Assembly: GCA_951213105.1 (NCBI GenBank)
Contig: OX578152.1
Span: forward strand, 74,057,680 to 74,121,679
Source: Amaurobius ferox
Taxonomy: Eukaryota > Arthropoda > Arachnida > Araneae > Amaurobiidae
DNA: 64,000 bases
Direction of reading: 5' to 3'
Each line of letters starts with the position of its first letter. Position 1 is the stretch's first letter. Position numbers and translations under genes: made by a program. This document shows positions 11,183 to 21,290 of the stretch, one piece after another. The notes under the pieces are model-generated. The model did not search any database. It was not told the DNA's origin and saw nothing but the letters and a program-made list of their open reading frames with translations.

Positions 11183-11997
11183 AATGAAATAGGCTAAAAA
11201 AGTAGACATGATGTACGTGCATTACATAAAGACTTAACGTAATGAATTAAAAATTTGATAGACAAAAATGTTCCGCGAGATAAACTGTGTGCAGAGTTTC
11301 AGCTATACGTGCTCTAGCAGCCAAAAACGAGCCCGTCAAAAACTTTGAAAATACAAAGTGAAGCTAATAAGAATTCTCTATTAAAGAAAAGTAGCATATA
11401 GAAAGGCCGCCGCTGCCACTGTTTAACAAATTTTGCGCTCCCCGAGTTTCTCTGCCACGTACGGCAAAATCTATAGCATACAAAAATATGAAATTTAGTA
11501 CATTTGTAGAGAAATATTGGAGGAACACACTGATATAAACCGTTTTTTGATTTAAAGGTTAGTTTAGGAAATATTTAATGTCAAAGGAAGAGAATTTGAG
11601 CTGCGAGATCGCGTCCTGGATTGACTAGAAATAGCAAAACTTCGAATTTCTGTTGGCAAGTACCTACATAGTTGAATGTTTGCAGGACGCAGCTTTTTTT
11701 TTAGATTTTGATTTACTTAATGAGTTATTCAATTTTTTTATGCATTTCTGAAGTGAAAAATTTTCTCCTCAATTGGCGATGATTTAATTGGTTGAGACGT
11801 TTGCCAGATTCTCTCTGATTGACTTCTGACAGAAGCATTGCAAAATGGCCAAAGACTGAGTTATTGAATCATTAAAAGTATAGATATTTAATTCTAAACA
11901 AGACATAATTTTTTATACTTCTCACTATTGCTGCATGTTGCAAAAGTTGTTACAGGCGGCTTTGAGTGTGATTGCATTTTACTTAACAAGGTATGTC
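11183..11997. other. unique segment
   Basis: No gene or repeat recognised over about 800 bp. Confidence 0.4.
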
Positions 11998-12010
11998 CGA
12001 CTACATGAAG

Positions 12011-12398
12011 TTGTTGTTGTTGAGACCCAGACCGTCTGACCTACCAGAAAGGTGTAAGGTAACTGATTGGACGACCGGGACGTGCCAACCAATTTAGACC
12101 GGAACCCAGTGGGGAAGGCATCCACAGGGACCGTACCCTCCTTCCCCTAACACCAACCTCTCGGAAGGACATACGGACCCACATGTTTAACGTGATCGTA
12201 CTCCGCATGAACACGACGGCAGTTGTGGCAGCGTGCAAATCCAGCGCGTAAACCACCGGGCTACCGCGCCCGAAATGTGCCAACAACACGCGGTGTTCCC
12301 AGGTGGTCACCCATCCAAGTACTAACCGCGCCCGATGCTGCTTGACTTCGGTGATCTAACGAGAACCGGTGTTTTCAGCACGGTAGAGCCGTTGGCCT
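12011..12398 (-). mobile_element. 5S-headed SINE with 13-bp target duplication
   Basis: Read on the minus strand it begins with a 5S-rRNA-like head (GGCCAACGG..., AAGTCAAGCAGCATCGGGCG, TTAGTACTTGGATGGGTGAC). Next comes a segment with a tRNA box-A-like TAGCCCGGTGGTTTACGCGC, then a shared body and a (CAA)n tail. CGACTACATGAAG flanks both sides (11998-12010 and 12399-12411), as expected for LINE-driven retrotransposition. Apparent ORFs across it are not genes. Confidence 0.9.
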
Positions 12399-12411
12399 CG
12401 ACTACATGAAG

Positions 12412-12463
12412 GTGTGTTGCTGTTGAGACCCAGACCTTCCAACCTATCAGAAAGGCATCACAT
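12412..12463 (-). mobile_element. 5'-truncated SINE tail fragment
   Basis: TTGCTGTTGAGACCCAGACC and CTATCAGAAAGG match the last 45 bp of the SINE. Near-identical ACATGAAG(G/T)TGTG flanks suggest a separate truncated insertion with its own duplication. Confidence 0.65.
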
Positions 12464-12511
12464 GAAGTTGTGTGTAAATGTCCGATAAAGAGCACCGTCA
12501 AGTAAAAAAAA

Positions 12512-12955
12512 TCTGATATGGGCAGCACATGAGTTTCCCTGCAGACTCATATTAAGGTTCTCTTTATTTCATCAATAATTCATTAAATTGAGTATATTAT
12601 TTGCACAAAATAACACACCTAATTAATTTAAATTACACATTTAATTCAATTTTCGTTTTCGTTTGGTAACTGGACTTATTCTCAAAATCGGCATAGGAAA
12701 AATGTGAAAAAACTAAAATATCTCGAGAACGGCAAGTTCTAGAGTAATGGGGTTGGTCTTATTCTTTCCGGCGTCAAAATTATATATAAAACAAGCATTT
12801 AATAAATGCATTTGAGCATATATAGCCTTTTATATTAGATTTTGACGATTTCTGAGAGCCATTTCGAAAAAAAGTAGGTTCTTTTTTCCCTGATCGTACA
12901 AAAATCTAATCAGCACCAGGGTTACACACCAAATTTTTTATATTGTTTTTACATA
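12512..12955 (+). mobile_element. H2 element, 3'-truncated
   Basis: It starts TCTGATATGGGCAGCACATG after an A-run, then has TTTCCCTGCAGACTC, ATATCTCGAGAACGGC, TTTCGAAAAAAAGTAGG and ATCAGCACCAGGGT. It stops near 12955, without the microsatellite and hairpin. Confidence 0.7.
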
Positions 12956-12960
12956 CATTT

Positions 12961-13150
12961 ATATTGTTTGTCTTGATGTGTATTATCACCCCTCTTTTTT
13001 TGTTGCAAAGTTAGGGGGCACCCTGTATATAGGAGCCGTACCTTCGCTCAACGCAGCAGCACCACCCACACACGCCCGTCTTCGGATAAGAGGGTACATA
13101 GCAAGTTGTATGAAATAAAATAGTATTGAGATTTTCTGTATATATTGGAA
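12961..13150. repeat. direct repeat left of the transposase remnant
   Basis: ATATTGTTTGTCTTGATGTG through TTTTCTGTATATATTGGA recurs at 13584-13770 in the same orientation with small differences. It includes CACCCTGTATATAGGAGCCG. Confidence 0.85.
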
Positions 13151-13158
13151 AATATTAC

Positions 13159-13490
13159 TTAAAAGTGCTGTTCAAAGTGGCGTCCGTCGGCTTCGTTACA
13201 CAACCGACACCGGCGAAGAACGGATTCTCGCACCCTTTCAAAGATCCCTGGTGTGGTGTTGATATTATCCGTAGCAGAGATTCGCGTGACGAGATCTTCG
13301 ACGGAGTCTACAGGTTTCTCGTACACCAACTCTTTCATGTGTCCCCAGAAGAAGTTCAGTGGATTCATGTCCGGGGAGCGGGGAGGCCAAGCAACAGGTC
13401 TAAAACGCCCAATTCACCGATAGAAGTCTTGTTTAGAAAGTTTCGGACGGCGGTAGAAAAGTGTGCCGGAGCCCCATATCATGCATAAAC
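13159..13490 (-). pseudogene. Tc1/mariner-IS630 (DDE_3-type) transposase C-terminal fragment
   Basis: On the minus strand, MNPLNFFWGHMKELVYEKPV and NTTPGIFERVRESVLRRC lie in one frame (13368-13159) and end at FEQHF. This is the usual C-terminus of an IS630/mariner DDE transposase, including the [M/L]NPLDFFLWG region. A GAPAHFSTAVRNFLN segment sits just upstream (about 13470-13420) in another frame, and stops break it. The N-terminal DNA-binding domain and the first catalytic aspartates are absent. It is a dead fragment bracketed by about 190-bp direct repeats. Confidence 0.8.
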
Positions 13491-13583
13491 CACATGCCAC
13501 GTTGTGTGATGAGTCGAAAACCCTGCAGCCGACCGGATAACACATGCTTCAGAGACATATTGCGACCTTAGGTTCTATGGCAA

Positions 13584-13770
13584 ATATTGTTTGTCTTGAT
13601 GTGTATTATCACCCCTTGTTGCAAAGTCCGGGAGCACCCTGTATATAGGAGCCGTACCTTTGGTCAACGCAGCAGCAGCACCCACACACGCTCGTCTTCG
13701 GACAAAAAGGTATATAGTAAGTTCTATCAAATTAAATAGTATTGAGATTTTCTGTATATATTGGAACATA
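13584..13770. repeat. direct repeat right of the transposase remnant
   Basis: Second copy of the 12961-13150 sequence, with a 10-bp shorter T-rich stretch and an extra CAG. The relation suggests a tandem duplication or recombination around the transposon rather than ordinary terminal repeats. Confidence 0.85.
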
Positions 13771-14177
13771 TTTTAAATTTGTCTTTTACTTAACAAGTTT
13801 AAAAAAAATTGTGCCAAGCACGAAAAGAATAAAAAAATGTGTAATTATCTTTTAATCTTTTATTACGATACACTTTGTGTGCTAGAAAAATAATTAAAGT
13901 AATATATTTTAGAATTTCTAATTAAATCAGTCTAAGAAGGAATAGAAAATAAATTTTTGGATGATTCGGGTAAAACGCCAGTTGTTAGTAAAGTAGCTGC
14001 TATTGTTTAGTTCACACAACGGAAAGACGTAGTATTATGTATTTTGACTATTTTTGAACTAAGAGTTCCCTTATTATGAGTATAAATAACCAGTATTTTT
14101 TCGTGGTTGTAGGATAGAGTTACAGAATATAGGGAGATAAAAAAACTGAAAGGAAAAATAATTTTGGATACGTAGAA
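13771..14177. other. unique AT-rich segment
   Basis: Nothing recognised. Confidence 0.4.
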
Positions 14178-14345
14178 ATATTCTTTATTGTTTCAGTTCT
14201 GCTTTGCATTGTGCTAATAATTTTTTTTTACAAAATTAACAGTTTAATTAAATATTTTAGGTCTTTCGCCATAGAAATGCATACAATGTAAGACTACTTA
14301 TCCCAGCGCCACCTAAATAATTGTCTCAAACGATATTGGCGTTTT
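14178..14345. repeat. dispersed repeat E, copy 2
   Basis: Matches 9585-9770 from AAATATTCTTTATTGTTTCA to CAAACGATATTGGCGTT. Confidence 0.75.
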
Positions 14346-15082
14346 CTTAATATGAACTTTTAGCTCCTTACTTCTATATCCATGATTCCAAGTTTTGTTA
14401 CAGTGCAGCAAATGTTGTTAAACATGGCCACCCACTGTTGGACCACATATGTGGAAATTTTTTTTTAAAGCAAATGGAATAAAAAATAAACTATCAAACT
14501 TTGAAAATATACTATGGGATATAATTATTCTTCGTTTATATAGTTTGGAGAATTGTATGCTTCTTTGCATGTCTAAAATGCCCCCAACACGTTAAAAATA
14601 AACACAGTCTTAATATCTTGAATGAGCAGTGAAGCAGAAACGCGCCTGTGTATTTGTAGAACAAACAGCTTTCACGAGTGGTAGATTTGAATGGTATGCA
14701 AGTGGCCTGGAGTGTAACTGGCCTAACGGACGTGTAACAACTTTTAATTATTTCCCTGGAAAATTATTTAACGGTTGTTATAGCGTAAGGGTTTAAAAAA
14801 AAAAAAGCTTTTGATGAGAGCTAGACAAAACAGTGCTGTTATTTTCTTGAAATTCCAGGTAAATGTATCTAAAGAAAAAAAAATACAATTATTGAAGCAT
14901 TTCAATAAATATGTAGTAGTCAGAAATTCGATGTGTGTTAAGTTTCAGTGTTTTTCTGTTATTTCATGGTTTAATGGTTTGGGAAAACGCATCGTTAAAA
15001 ACTTCGAGCTGTATCCGTGCCTTCCTTGGCATTTGGTCTCTGCATCCTACCTCTGCATTTCGACGATAAGGGTTTGCAATTT
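14346..15082. other. unique segment
   Basis: No feature assigned. Confidence 0.4.
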
Positions 15083-15155
15083 CGTCCCAGTAGCTCAACC
15101 GTAGAGCGTCGGCTGGCCAGTTCGGAGAACCAGGGTTCGATTCCCGACTTGGACA
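15083..15155 (+). mobile_element. tRNA-derived SINE head
   Basis: Box-A-like TAGCTCAACCGTAGAGCG and box-B-like GGGTTCGATTCCC are spaced as in a tRNA. Acceptor arms GTCCCAG/CTTGGAC pair at 6 of 7 positions and the D stem GCTC/GAGC is intact. The anticodon loop lacks U33 and the T stem pairs at only 3 positions, so this is a tRNA-derived repeat rather than a working tRNA. A 12-C run follows at 15170. Confidence 0.65.
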
Positions 15156-15255
15156 CAAGGCTATTTACACCCCCCCCCCCCAATCTTTCTCACACATCCT
15201 CTTTTTTCAAGATCAAAATCCTGCGACTCTTGGGGCATACCTCTGCCCACCTTCT

Positions 15256-15515
15256 TTTTCGACCCAGACCGCCCGACCTACACTAAAGTGTAAGGTATCT
15301 GTTTGGACGGCCGGGAAGTGCCACCCAATTTAGACGGAACCCAGTGGGGGAGGCATCGCATCCACAGGGACCGTACCCTCCTTCCCCTTCCACCAAGCTC
15401 TCGGAAGGACTAATGTGATCCGCGTGAACATAGGGGCTGTTTGGCCAGAGCCGGGAATCGAACTTGTGTCGTCCGAGTGCAATTCCCGCGCGCTAACCAC
15501 TGGGATGTCCCACAC
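15256..15515 (-). mobile_element. tRNA-headed SINE sharing the body of the 5S SINE
   Basis: On the minus strand it opens with box-A-like CCAGTGGTTAGCGCGC and box-B-like AAGTTCGATTCCCGG. It then continues into the same body as the 5S-headed copies (TCCTTCCGAGAG, AGGGTACGGTCCCTGTGGAT, GGCACTTCCCGGCCGTCC) and ends at GGTCTGGGTCG. No CAA tail or target duplication is evident. Confidence 0.8.
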
Positions 15516-15975
15516 CCCTATTTATATCCACCTTATATTTCTTACTAGTTCTTTCCTTTTCTGAAGACTTGAAGAAGGACATGATTTTGATCATCTCCTC
15601 TTCCCCCTCTAAACGCCCCTCTTAGATGTAAACTCTGATTTTTTATGAAACGCCTTTTCTCTATTCCTTCTATCTCGCTGGAAGTTTAAAGAGATGATCC
15701 TATATCCTGGGCATTTCTCTACCCCCCGTTCTTGAGGTTTGTGAAGAGAAACTATAAAAATATGCGGTAGCTCTAGTCCAATAAAGCCAAAATAGTTTAG
15801 CCTGAATAACGTTTTGTAAAGTAAAACACCATCAAAATAGTTCAAAATATTAAAATATCGAATTTCCTACTTAACACTTTTGTATATTACTGCTTATATC
15901 TATTTTTATAGCTTAGATGACAATTTTTATAGCTTAGGGTCAAGCTTGAGCCTTGCCAGACGTATTCACTGGGCT
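15516..15975. other. unique segment
   Basis: Nothing recognised; a CT-rich stretch lies at 15540-15620. Confidence 0.4.
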
Positions 15976-16362
15976 GAAATAGCCCATTCGTGAAGGTGAA
16001 AGAAGGCATAGGGTAGACTTGGGTGCAGTCCCCAGCACCATCCAAAACTATCTACGTGTCTATGCGGGGTGTAATGAACACGTAAAATGTGTAAGTACGA
16101 TGTGTAAGTGGGAAAGATGGTGCGACGGCCCTGTGGAAGCCACCCCTATTGTGCTCTGAGTTAAAATAAAGTCTATTTGAAATAGCCCATCTACCCATCC
16201 AAAACTATCTACGTGTTTATGCGGGGTGTAATGAACACGAAAAATGTGTAGATACGAAAGTCCATCGAAACGATAATGGGTTAAGGGAAAGATAGTACGA
16301 CGGCTCTGTGGATGCCACCAGCCCTATTGTGCTCGGAGTTAAAATAAAGTCTATTTGAAATG
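15976..16362. repeat. tandem duplication, units about 160-180 bp
   Basis: CCATCCAAAACTATCTACGT, TATGCGGGGTGTAATGAACA and GTTAAAATAAAGTCTATTTG each occur twice in the same order. GAAATAGCCCAT marks the start of each unit. Source family unknown. Confidence 0.85.
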
Positions 16363-17225
16363 TGAATATGTCTGACCTAAAATCATATTCATATTCAATC
16401 GTAGCATGTATTTATAAATTTTTATTGTGTTTAAAAACTTGAAAAGTTTCGTTTCGATGCTCTTATATATTCTCTCTAATAATTGTAAAAGGAGCTCTAT
16501 ACTTTAAAAGGCAAGTGTTAAGATGGCCCTTACCCTTATAAGAAATTTATCAAATAGAAAATCTTGATGATTATGTTTGATAAAAATCCTGATGATTATA
16601 ACAATTGTGGAAATTAAACACTATTTAGAAAATATTGACAACATTTAAAAGCCAAGATTGCGTGTGCAGTAGTGCTAAAATAATTACATCAATTTTCAGT
16701 GCCTTAAAACATTCTGTACCTTCAAAATAAATGTTTATTATAGTGTAACAAACCTGAATGTTGCATCATATTTTTATTGCATAGCTCCTTATATGAAAAT
16801 GTTGATTGTCAGCTTCCTCTGTCCATTATTATGCCACCGTAAACATTACACCATGTCATCTAAAAAAATTACCAAAATATGTTTTCTTTGTTTTTAAATT
16901 ATGAATAACTCTTTATTCTTAAAAACTCTTTATTTTAAAATAATGAACAGCTTTAGTATACGGAATCTTGGCATAATCCGTCATTTTTTGACGAGCAAAA
17001 TTGTCGCCAAGAAAGATTGCATTTGAAAAGTGATTACCAACGCCATGTTATGTAAATAAATGAAAAATATATAAGTAAAATTAAAAAAATGCAATAAAAA
17101 AACGCAACTATCATACAAAAACTAAAGATAGCACATATTAACACAGTAAAAATGGATAAAATAATGTTGAAACAGAATATTTACATAGGAATAGTCGTTC
17201 TTTGAGGAAGGCTGCAATGTGGAAA
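16363..17225. other. unique AT-rich segment
   Basis: Nothing recognised. Confidence 0.4.
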
Positions 17226-17612
17226 CAACCGTTTGTTGTTGTTGTTGTTGAGACCCAGACCGTCCGACCTACCAGAAAGGTGTAAGGTAACCGTTTGGAC
17301 GGCCGTGAAGTGCCACCCAATTTAGACCGGAACCCTGTGGGGGAGGCATCCACAGGGACCGTACCCTCCTTCCCCTACCACCAACCTCTCGGAAGGACTT
17401 ACGCATCCACATGTTTAACGTGATCGTACTCCGCATGAACACGGCGGCAGTTGTGGCAGCGTGCAAATCCAGCGCGCAAACCACCGGACTACTGCCCCTA
17501 AAATGTGCCAACAGGACGCGGTGTTTCCAGGTGGTCACCCACCCAAGTACTGACCGCGCCCGATGCTGCTCGACTTCGGTGATCTAACGAGAACAGGTGT
17601 TTTCAGCACCTT
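17226..17612 (-). mobile_element. 5S-headed SINE, 5' end incomplete
   Basis: It has the (GTT)n tail complement, the shared body and the 5S-like CAAGTACTGACCGCGCCCGA, and ends at GTGTTTTCAGCAC. The first 20-25 bp of the 5S head are missing or replaced. No clear target duplication. Confidence 0.85.
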
Positions 17613-17734
17613 TTGAACCACAGCAGCTCGAACATGGAGCTAAGCCCGCTTAGCGGCCTACAACAACATCATAGAATCCTGTCCAGCTGCAGTCGGAGAT
17701 CGCACGCATAGCAACAGCTGTCTGTGCAACAGGT

Positions 17735-17845
17735 GTTTCGTGGCTCATAGAGGCTTATATCGTTCTTACATAGAGGTTTACGTTCTCTCATAGAGGCTTA
17801 CGTACTCTCATAGAGGCTTACGTTCGCTCATATGCTTACGTTCGG
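17735..17845. repeat. short minisatellite, CTCATAGAGGCTTACGTT unit
   Basis: About five imperfect units of 18-22 bp, with variants CTTATATCGTT, TTTACGTTCT, CTTACGTACT and CTTACGTTCG. Confidence 0.85.
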
Positions 17846-18520
17846 TGATCGGACGTAACACGAAAATCAGGAAATTTAAATTTTCACTCTATAAAAAAAG
17901 CAGTTGAGATAAACAGTTTTAAATCAAAACCAAATACACGTTTTTACATGCATATTTTTTGCTCTTACGACTCGGAGCAGTTAGCTACAACACACAAATG
18001 CCACATAGCGCCATTAATCATACCAAAATCTCGCCAAATGCAAATTCCGTATACTACAACTGTACCCAAAATAAGAATACCACATATATATTTTTATTAT
18101 CAATTATTTAATGAAAAATGAATGTCACATATTTCTCATTATTTTGGATTATTTCACAGATAGACATTCCTAAATAAATAATGTTTCTGGATTGCGGCAT
18201 ACCATCCTCTTCAATGTATTTATCAAAATTAAACACTATAAATGTGTTACTGTGTTTTTTTCTCCATCAAATTCATGGAAATATGTGGGCGATTCAATTT
18301 CTTTTAGCACCAATGTATAAATAGTGTATTTGGCCACGCCCACATTAGACAAACCGCATTCTTCACATTCGAAGTTCTCTCGGGAGATTGAAAAGCTTTT
18401 ATTTGCACCTAAAACGAATTACCCGGCTTTAATTGGGTCCCAAATAAACGCCCAAAATAAATAAATAAGCTCCCGCTACTTAAATAATACATTCGAACAC
18501 AATTTAAAACTACTCCGATA
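17846..18520. other. unique segment
   Basis: No gene or repeat recognised. Confidence 0.4.
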
Positions 18521-18940
18521 CGGATATTGCATGCTAGGCCAACGGCCGTACCGTGCTGAAAACACCGGTTCTCGTTAGATCACCGAAGTCAAGCAGCATC
18601 GGGCGCGGTTAGTACTTGGTGGGTGACCACCTCGGAACACCGCGTGCTGTTGGCCATCTCGGGTGCGGTATCCCCGTGGTTTGCGCGCTAAGATTTGCAC
18701 GCTGCCACAAATGCCGCCGTGTTCATGCGGAGTACGATCACGTTAAACATGTGGGTCCGTAAGTCCTTCCGAGAGGTTGGTGGTAGGGGAAGGAGGGTAC
18801 GGTCCCTGTGGATGCCTCCCCCACTGGGTTCCGGTCTAAATTGGGTGGCACTTCCCGGCCGTCCATACAGTTACCTTACACCTTTCTGGTAGGTCGGACG
18901 GTCTGGGTCTCAACAACAACAACAACGGATATTGCATGCT
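18521..18940 (+). mobile_element. 5S-headed SINE with perfect 15-bp target duplication
   Basis: CGGATATTGCATGCT occurs at 18521-18535 and 18926-18940. Between them is a full-length SINE of about 390 bp. The 5S-like head (18537-18656) includes CACCGGTTCTCGTTAGATCA, AAGTCAAGCAGCATCGGGC and TTAGTACTTGG. It is followed by a short tRNA-box-A-like stretch, the common body, GGTCTGGGTCTCAA and a (CAA)n tail. The head retains the internal pol III promoter regions of 5S genes. It is the cleanest copy and defines the family ends. Confidence 0.95.
18537..18656 (+). promoter_or_regulatory. 5S-rRNA-derived internal pol III promoter of the SINE
   Basis: The 5S-like box A (AAGTCAAGCAGCATCGGGC) and box C region (TTAGTACTTGG.TGGGTGACC) are recognisable. 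Several substitutions and the retrotransposon context argue against a functional 5S gene. Confidence 0.8.
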
Positions 18941-19816
18941 GTCCGTTAAACAAACAAACAAACAATAAATAAATAATAAGAGAGAGAGAGAAGGCGTGGC
19001 TTAAGTTCTTTTATGGGTGTGCTCAGTAAAATCCACCGGTAGAAGGTCGAATCCGTAGAGTATGCGGGGACTTCTCGGGAGATGCTTTGTGACGACTCAA
19101 TGTGATCACTTAAAAAATTACAAAAATTAAAATTATGAGATCACAATTTTTAGAATGGTAAGATATATGGGGAACTTTTAGCCAAATTATAGAAATCTTC
19201 TGTGTTTCAAATGCGAAGCTAATTATATATCAGATAACGTAAAAAATAAAAATTTCGATGTGTTTTAAAAGAAAATGAATAAATGTAAAGGAATTGTCCT
19301 ACGGACGTGGTTCAAACATCGTTGGAAAGAACGTTTTTTTCATATTTCCAATGGTGTCAAGATGGAAACATAATTTAGACAATCCAATTGAATTTATCTA
19401 TGAAACTCACCCCTCAAGATTTGATCTTATCCAAAATCTGTGTCACTACAGTCTTCCGTCCGCACCCCTTTACTTAATCACCCAGACAGCAGACATATAT
19501 TTTAAGGCGATGGTCTGACTTACCAGACGATATAAGGCTGGGAAAGAGCCACGAAATCCAGATTTCCGCTGACACCCCTATAATTGACCACTAGACCAGA
19601 AAATCCATTACAGTCCTGTCTAGTGGACAACAATTAAACGATTTACAAATTGGTTTAGTAGTTGGCCGACACTATCACTTGTCTATATACATGAATCATA
19701 CCTAGTTCCTATTTCAATCGTCAGCAATATGAGTCATCTGGGTATGTAAAATTAATAATCATGATGAAGAATTGGGAACTTATCACAATTTGGAAATATT
19801 TTTGCTTTCTGAATAT
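18941..19816. other. unique segment with short microsatellites
   Basis: (AAAC)n and (AAAT)n followed by a short (GA)n lie at about 18953-18991. No gene recognised. Confidence 0.5.
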
Positions 19817-20836
19817 TATTACTTTCCCTGCAGTGCACGGTGATGTATAAGGAAAGTATTGGGATCGTGTCGAAAATCGCAACTGGAGTTTTCCACTGAT
19901 CTACTCGTTTCGGGACCTCTAGAACACCACGCAGAAACCATTTTTAACATGACGTTAGTGTGTGTGTGTCTATCTGTGCAATGTATGTATCCGCTCTAAC
20001 TCAAAAACTAATCAACCAAATTCCATTACATTTTATTGATAAGTCACTTGTGGGTGACCCTGGTGCTGATTAGATTTTGGTACAATTCGGGATAAAATAA
20101 CCTGCCTTTTTTTTTTGCGAAATGGCCCGCAAAAATCACATGTATCCACTCCAGCTGCAAAACAAATTGACCTAATTTCACAAAATTTGGTTGATAAGTT
20201 ACTTGAAGGTTACCCTGGTGCTGATTAGATTTTTAGTACGATTCGGAAAAAAGGAATATGCCTTTTTTACGAAATGGCCCGCAAAAATTGTCGAAATCTA
20301 AAATTAAAGACTACATATATTGAAATGTATCAATTAAATGCTTGTTTCGTACGTAACTTTTGACGATGACAGAATAAGACCAATCCAATTAGACTTACCG
20401 TTCTCGAGTTTTTTAGCATTTTTGATACGCCGCCTTTAACCTTTTGCTTATGGGTGGGACAGCGTCCATCCCAAACGAAGGACCTCTTAAAAAGACAGGT
20501 ATTTGACAGGTCCAGACAGGTATGTCAAATACCTGTCTGGACGACAATGCCTGCAAAGGGGGATCGAACTGTTTGGGATTGGGTATGTCAAATATCTGTC
20601 TTTTTAAAAGGTTCTTCGTTTGGGATGGACGCTGTCCCACCCGTAAGCAAAAGGTGAAAATACACCCAATTACCACATGAAAACGAAAATTGAATTAAAA
20701 GTGCGAATTCAGTGTCATTTCAAATAATTATGCGTGTTATTTTGCGCAATTAAACCCAGATTAATAAATTATGAAAGAAATAAAGAGAAAAATGGATTTG
20801 ACTCTGTAGGGAAAGTCATGTGCAGTCCACATTAGA
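19817..20836 (-). mobile_element. H2 element with a nested palindromic MITE
   Basis: Left hairpin end ACTTTCCCTGCAGTGCACGG, GTGTGTGTCT near 19960, then AGTCATGTGCAGTCCACATTAGA at the right. The body has an internal near-duplication (ACTTG..GGTTACCCTGGTGCTGATTAGA occurs twice). A small palindromic element interrupts it at 20435-20660. Confidence 0.75.
20435..20660. mobile_element. small palindromic MITE nested in H2
   Basis: The ends CCTTTTGCTTATGGGTGGGA...CCCAAACGAAG and CTTCGTTTGGG...TCCCACCCGTAAGCAAAAGG are inverted matches over about 40 bp. The interior shares GCCTGCAAAGGGGGATCGAA with the module at 5613-5945 and with 36690-36963. Confidence 0.8.
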
Positions 20837-21290
20837 TTTTTACAAATATATTTGAAAATGTGAGCTTTCTAGCTATTCGCGATATTCCCGGAAAAATAGT
20901 ACATTCCTAGGGTGGGCTCATCACTGACTTGCCCGATAAGATTAGAACGCCAAAAGAATTAAAATATACAACTGAAAACAAACATGCCAAATTTGAACTT
21001 TCTAGCTGCTCCAGTTCTTAACTCCCCCCCCCCCCCCTCAAAAAAAGACGAGTACATTCCTACGGCAGATCCAGGACGGGCTAATCCGATGAGGTTCTAT
21101 TTCCAAAGAACTAAAATTTACCACAAATGACAACGATACACCAAATCTTATGTTGCTATGGTTAATGAAGCCTGAACAGCGTGGCGTAATAGCATAAAAA
21201 TACATAATATAGCATTTATATAGCCTCCTTAGCGAGAAAAGTTAGATAACTGAAAAATTTACTTAAAATATGGAGTCCATTAAAAATTAA
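20837..21290. other. unique segment
   Basis: A 14-C run at 21024-21037; nothing else recognised. Confidence 0.4.

Noticed and set aside
12041..12310. 89-codon ORF, with near-identical ones at 17269 and 18695
   Set aside because: They are translations of the SINE body; multi-copy and explained by the repeat.
13126..13488. 120-codon plus-strand ORF
   Set aside because: Antisense to the transposase fragment, whose minus-strand motifs are clear.
15083..15155. Functional tRNA gene
   Set aside because: No U33, weak anticodon and T stems, and SINE-rich surroundings.
18537..18656. Functional 5S rRNA gene
   Set aside because: Substitutions in the head, a fused SINE body, a (CAA)n tail and a 15-bp target duplication show it is part of a retroposon.
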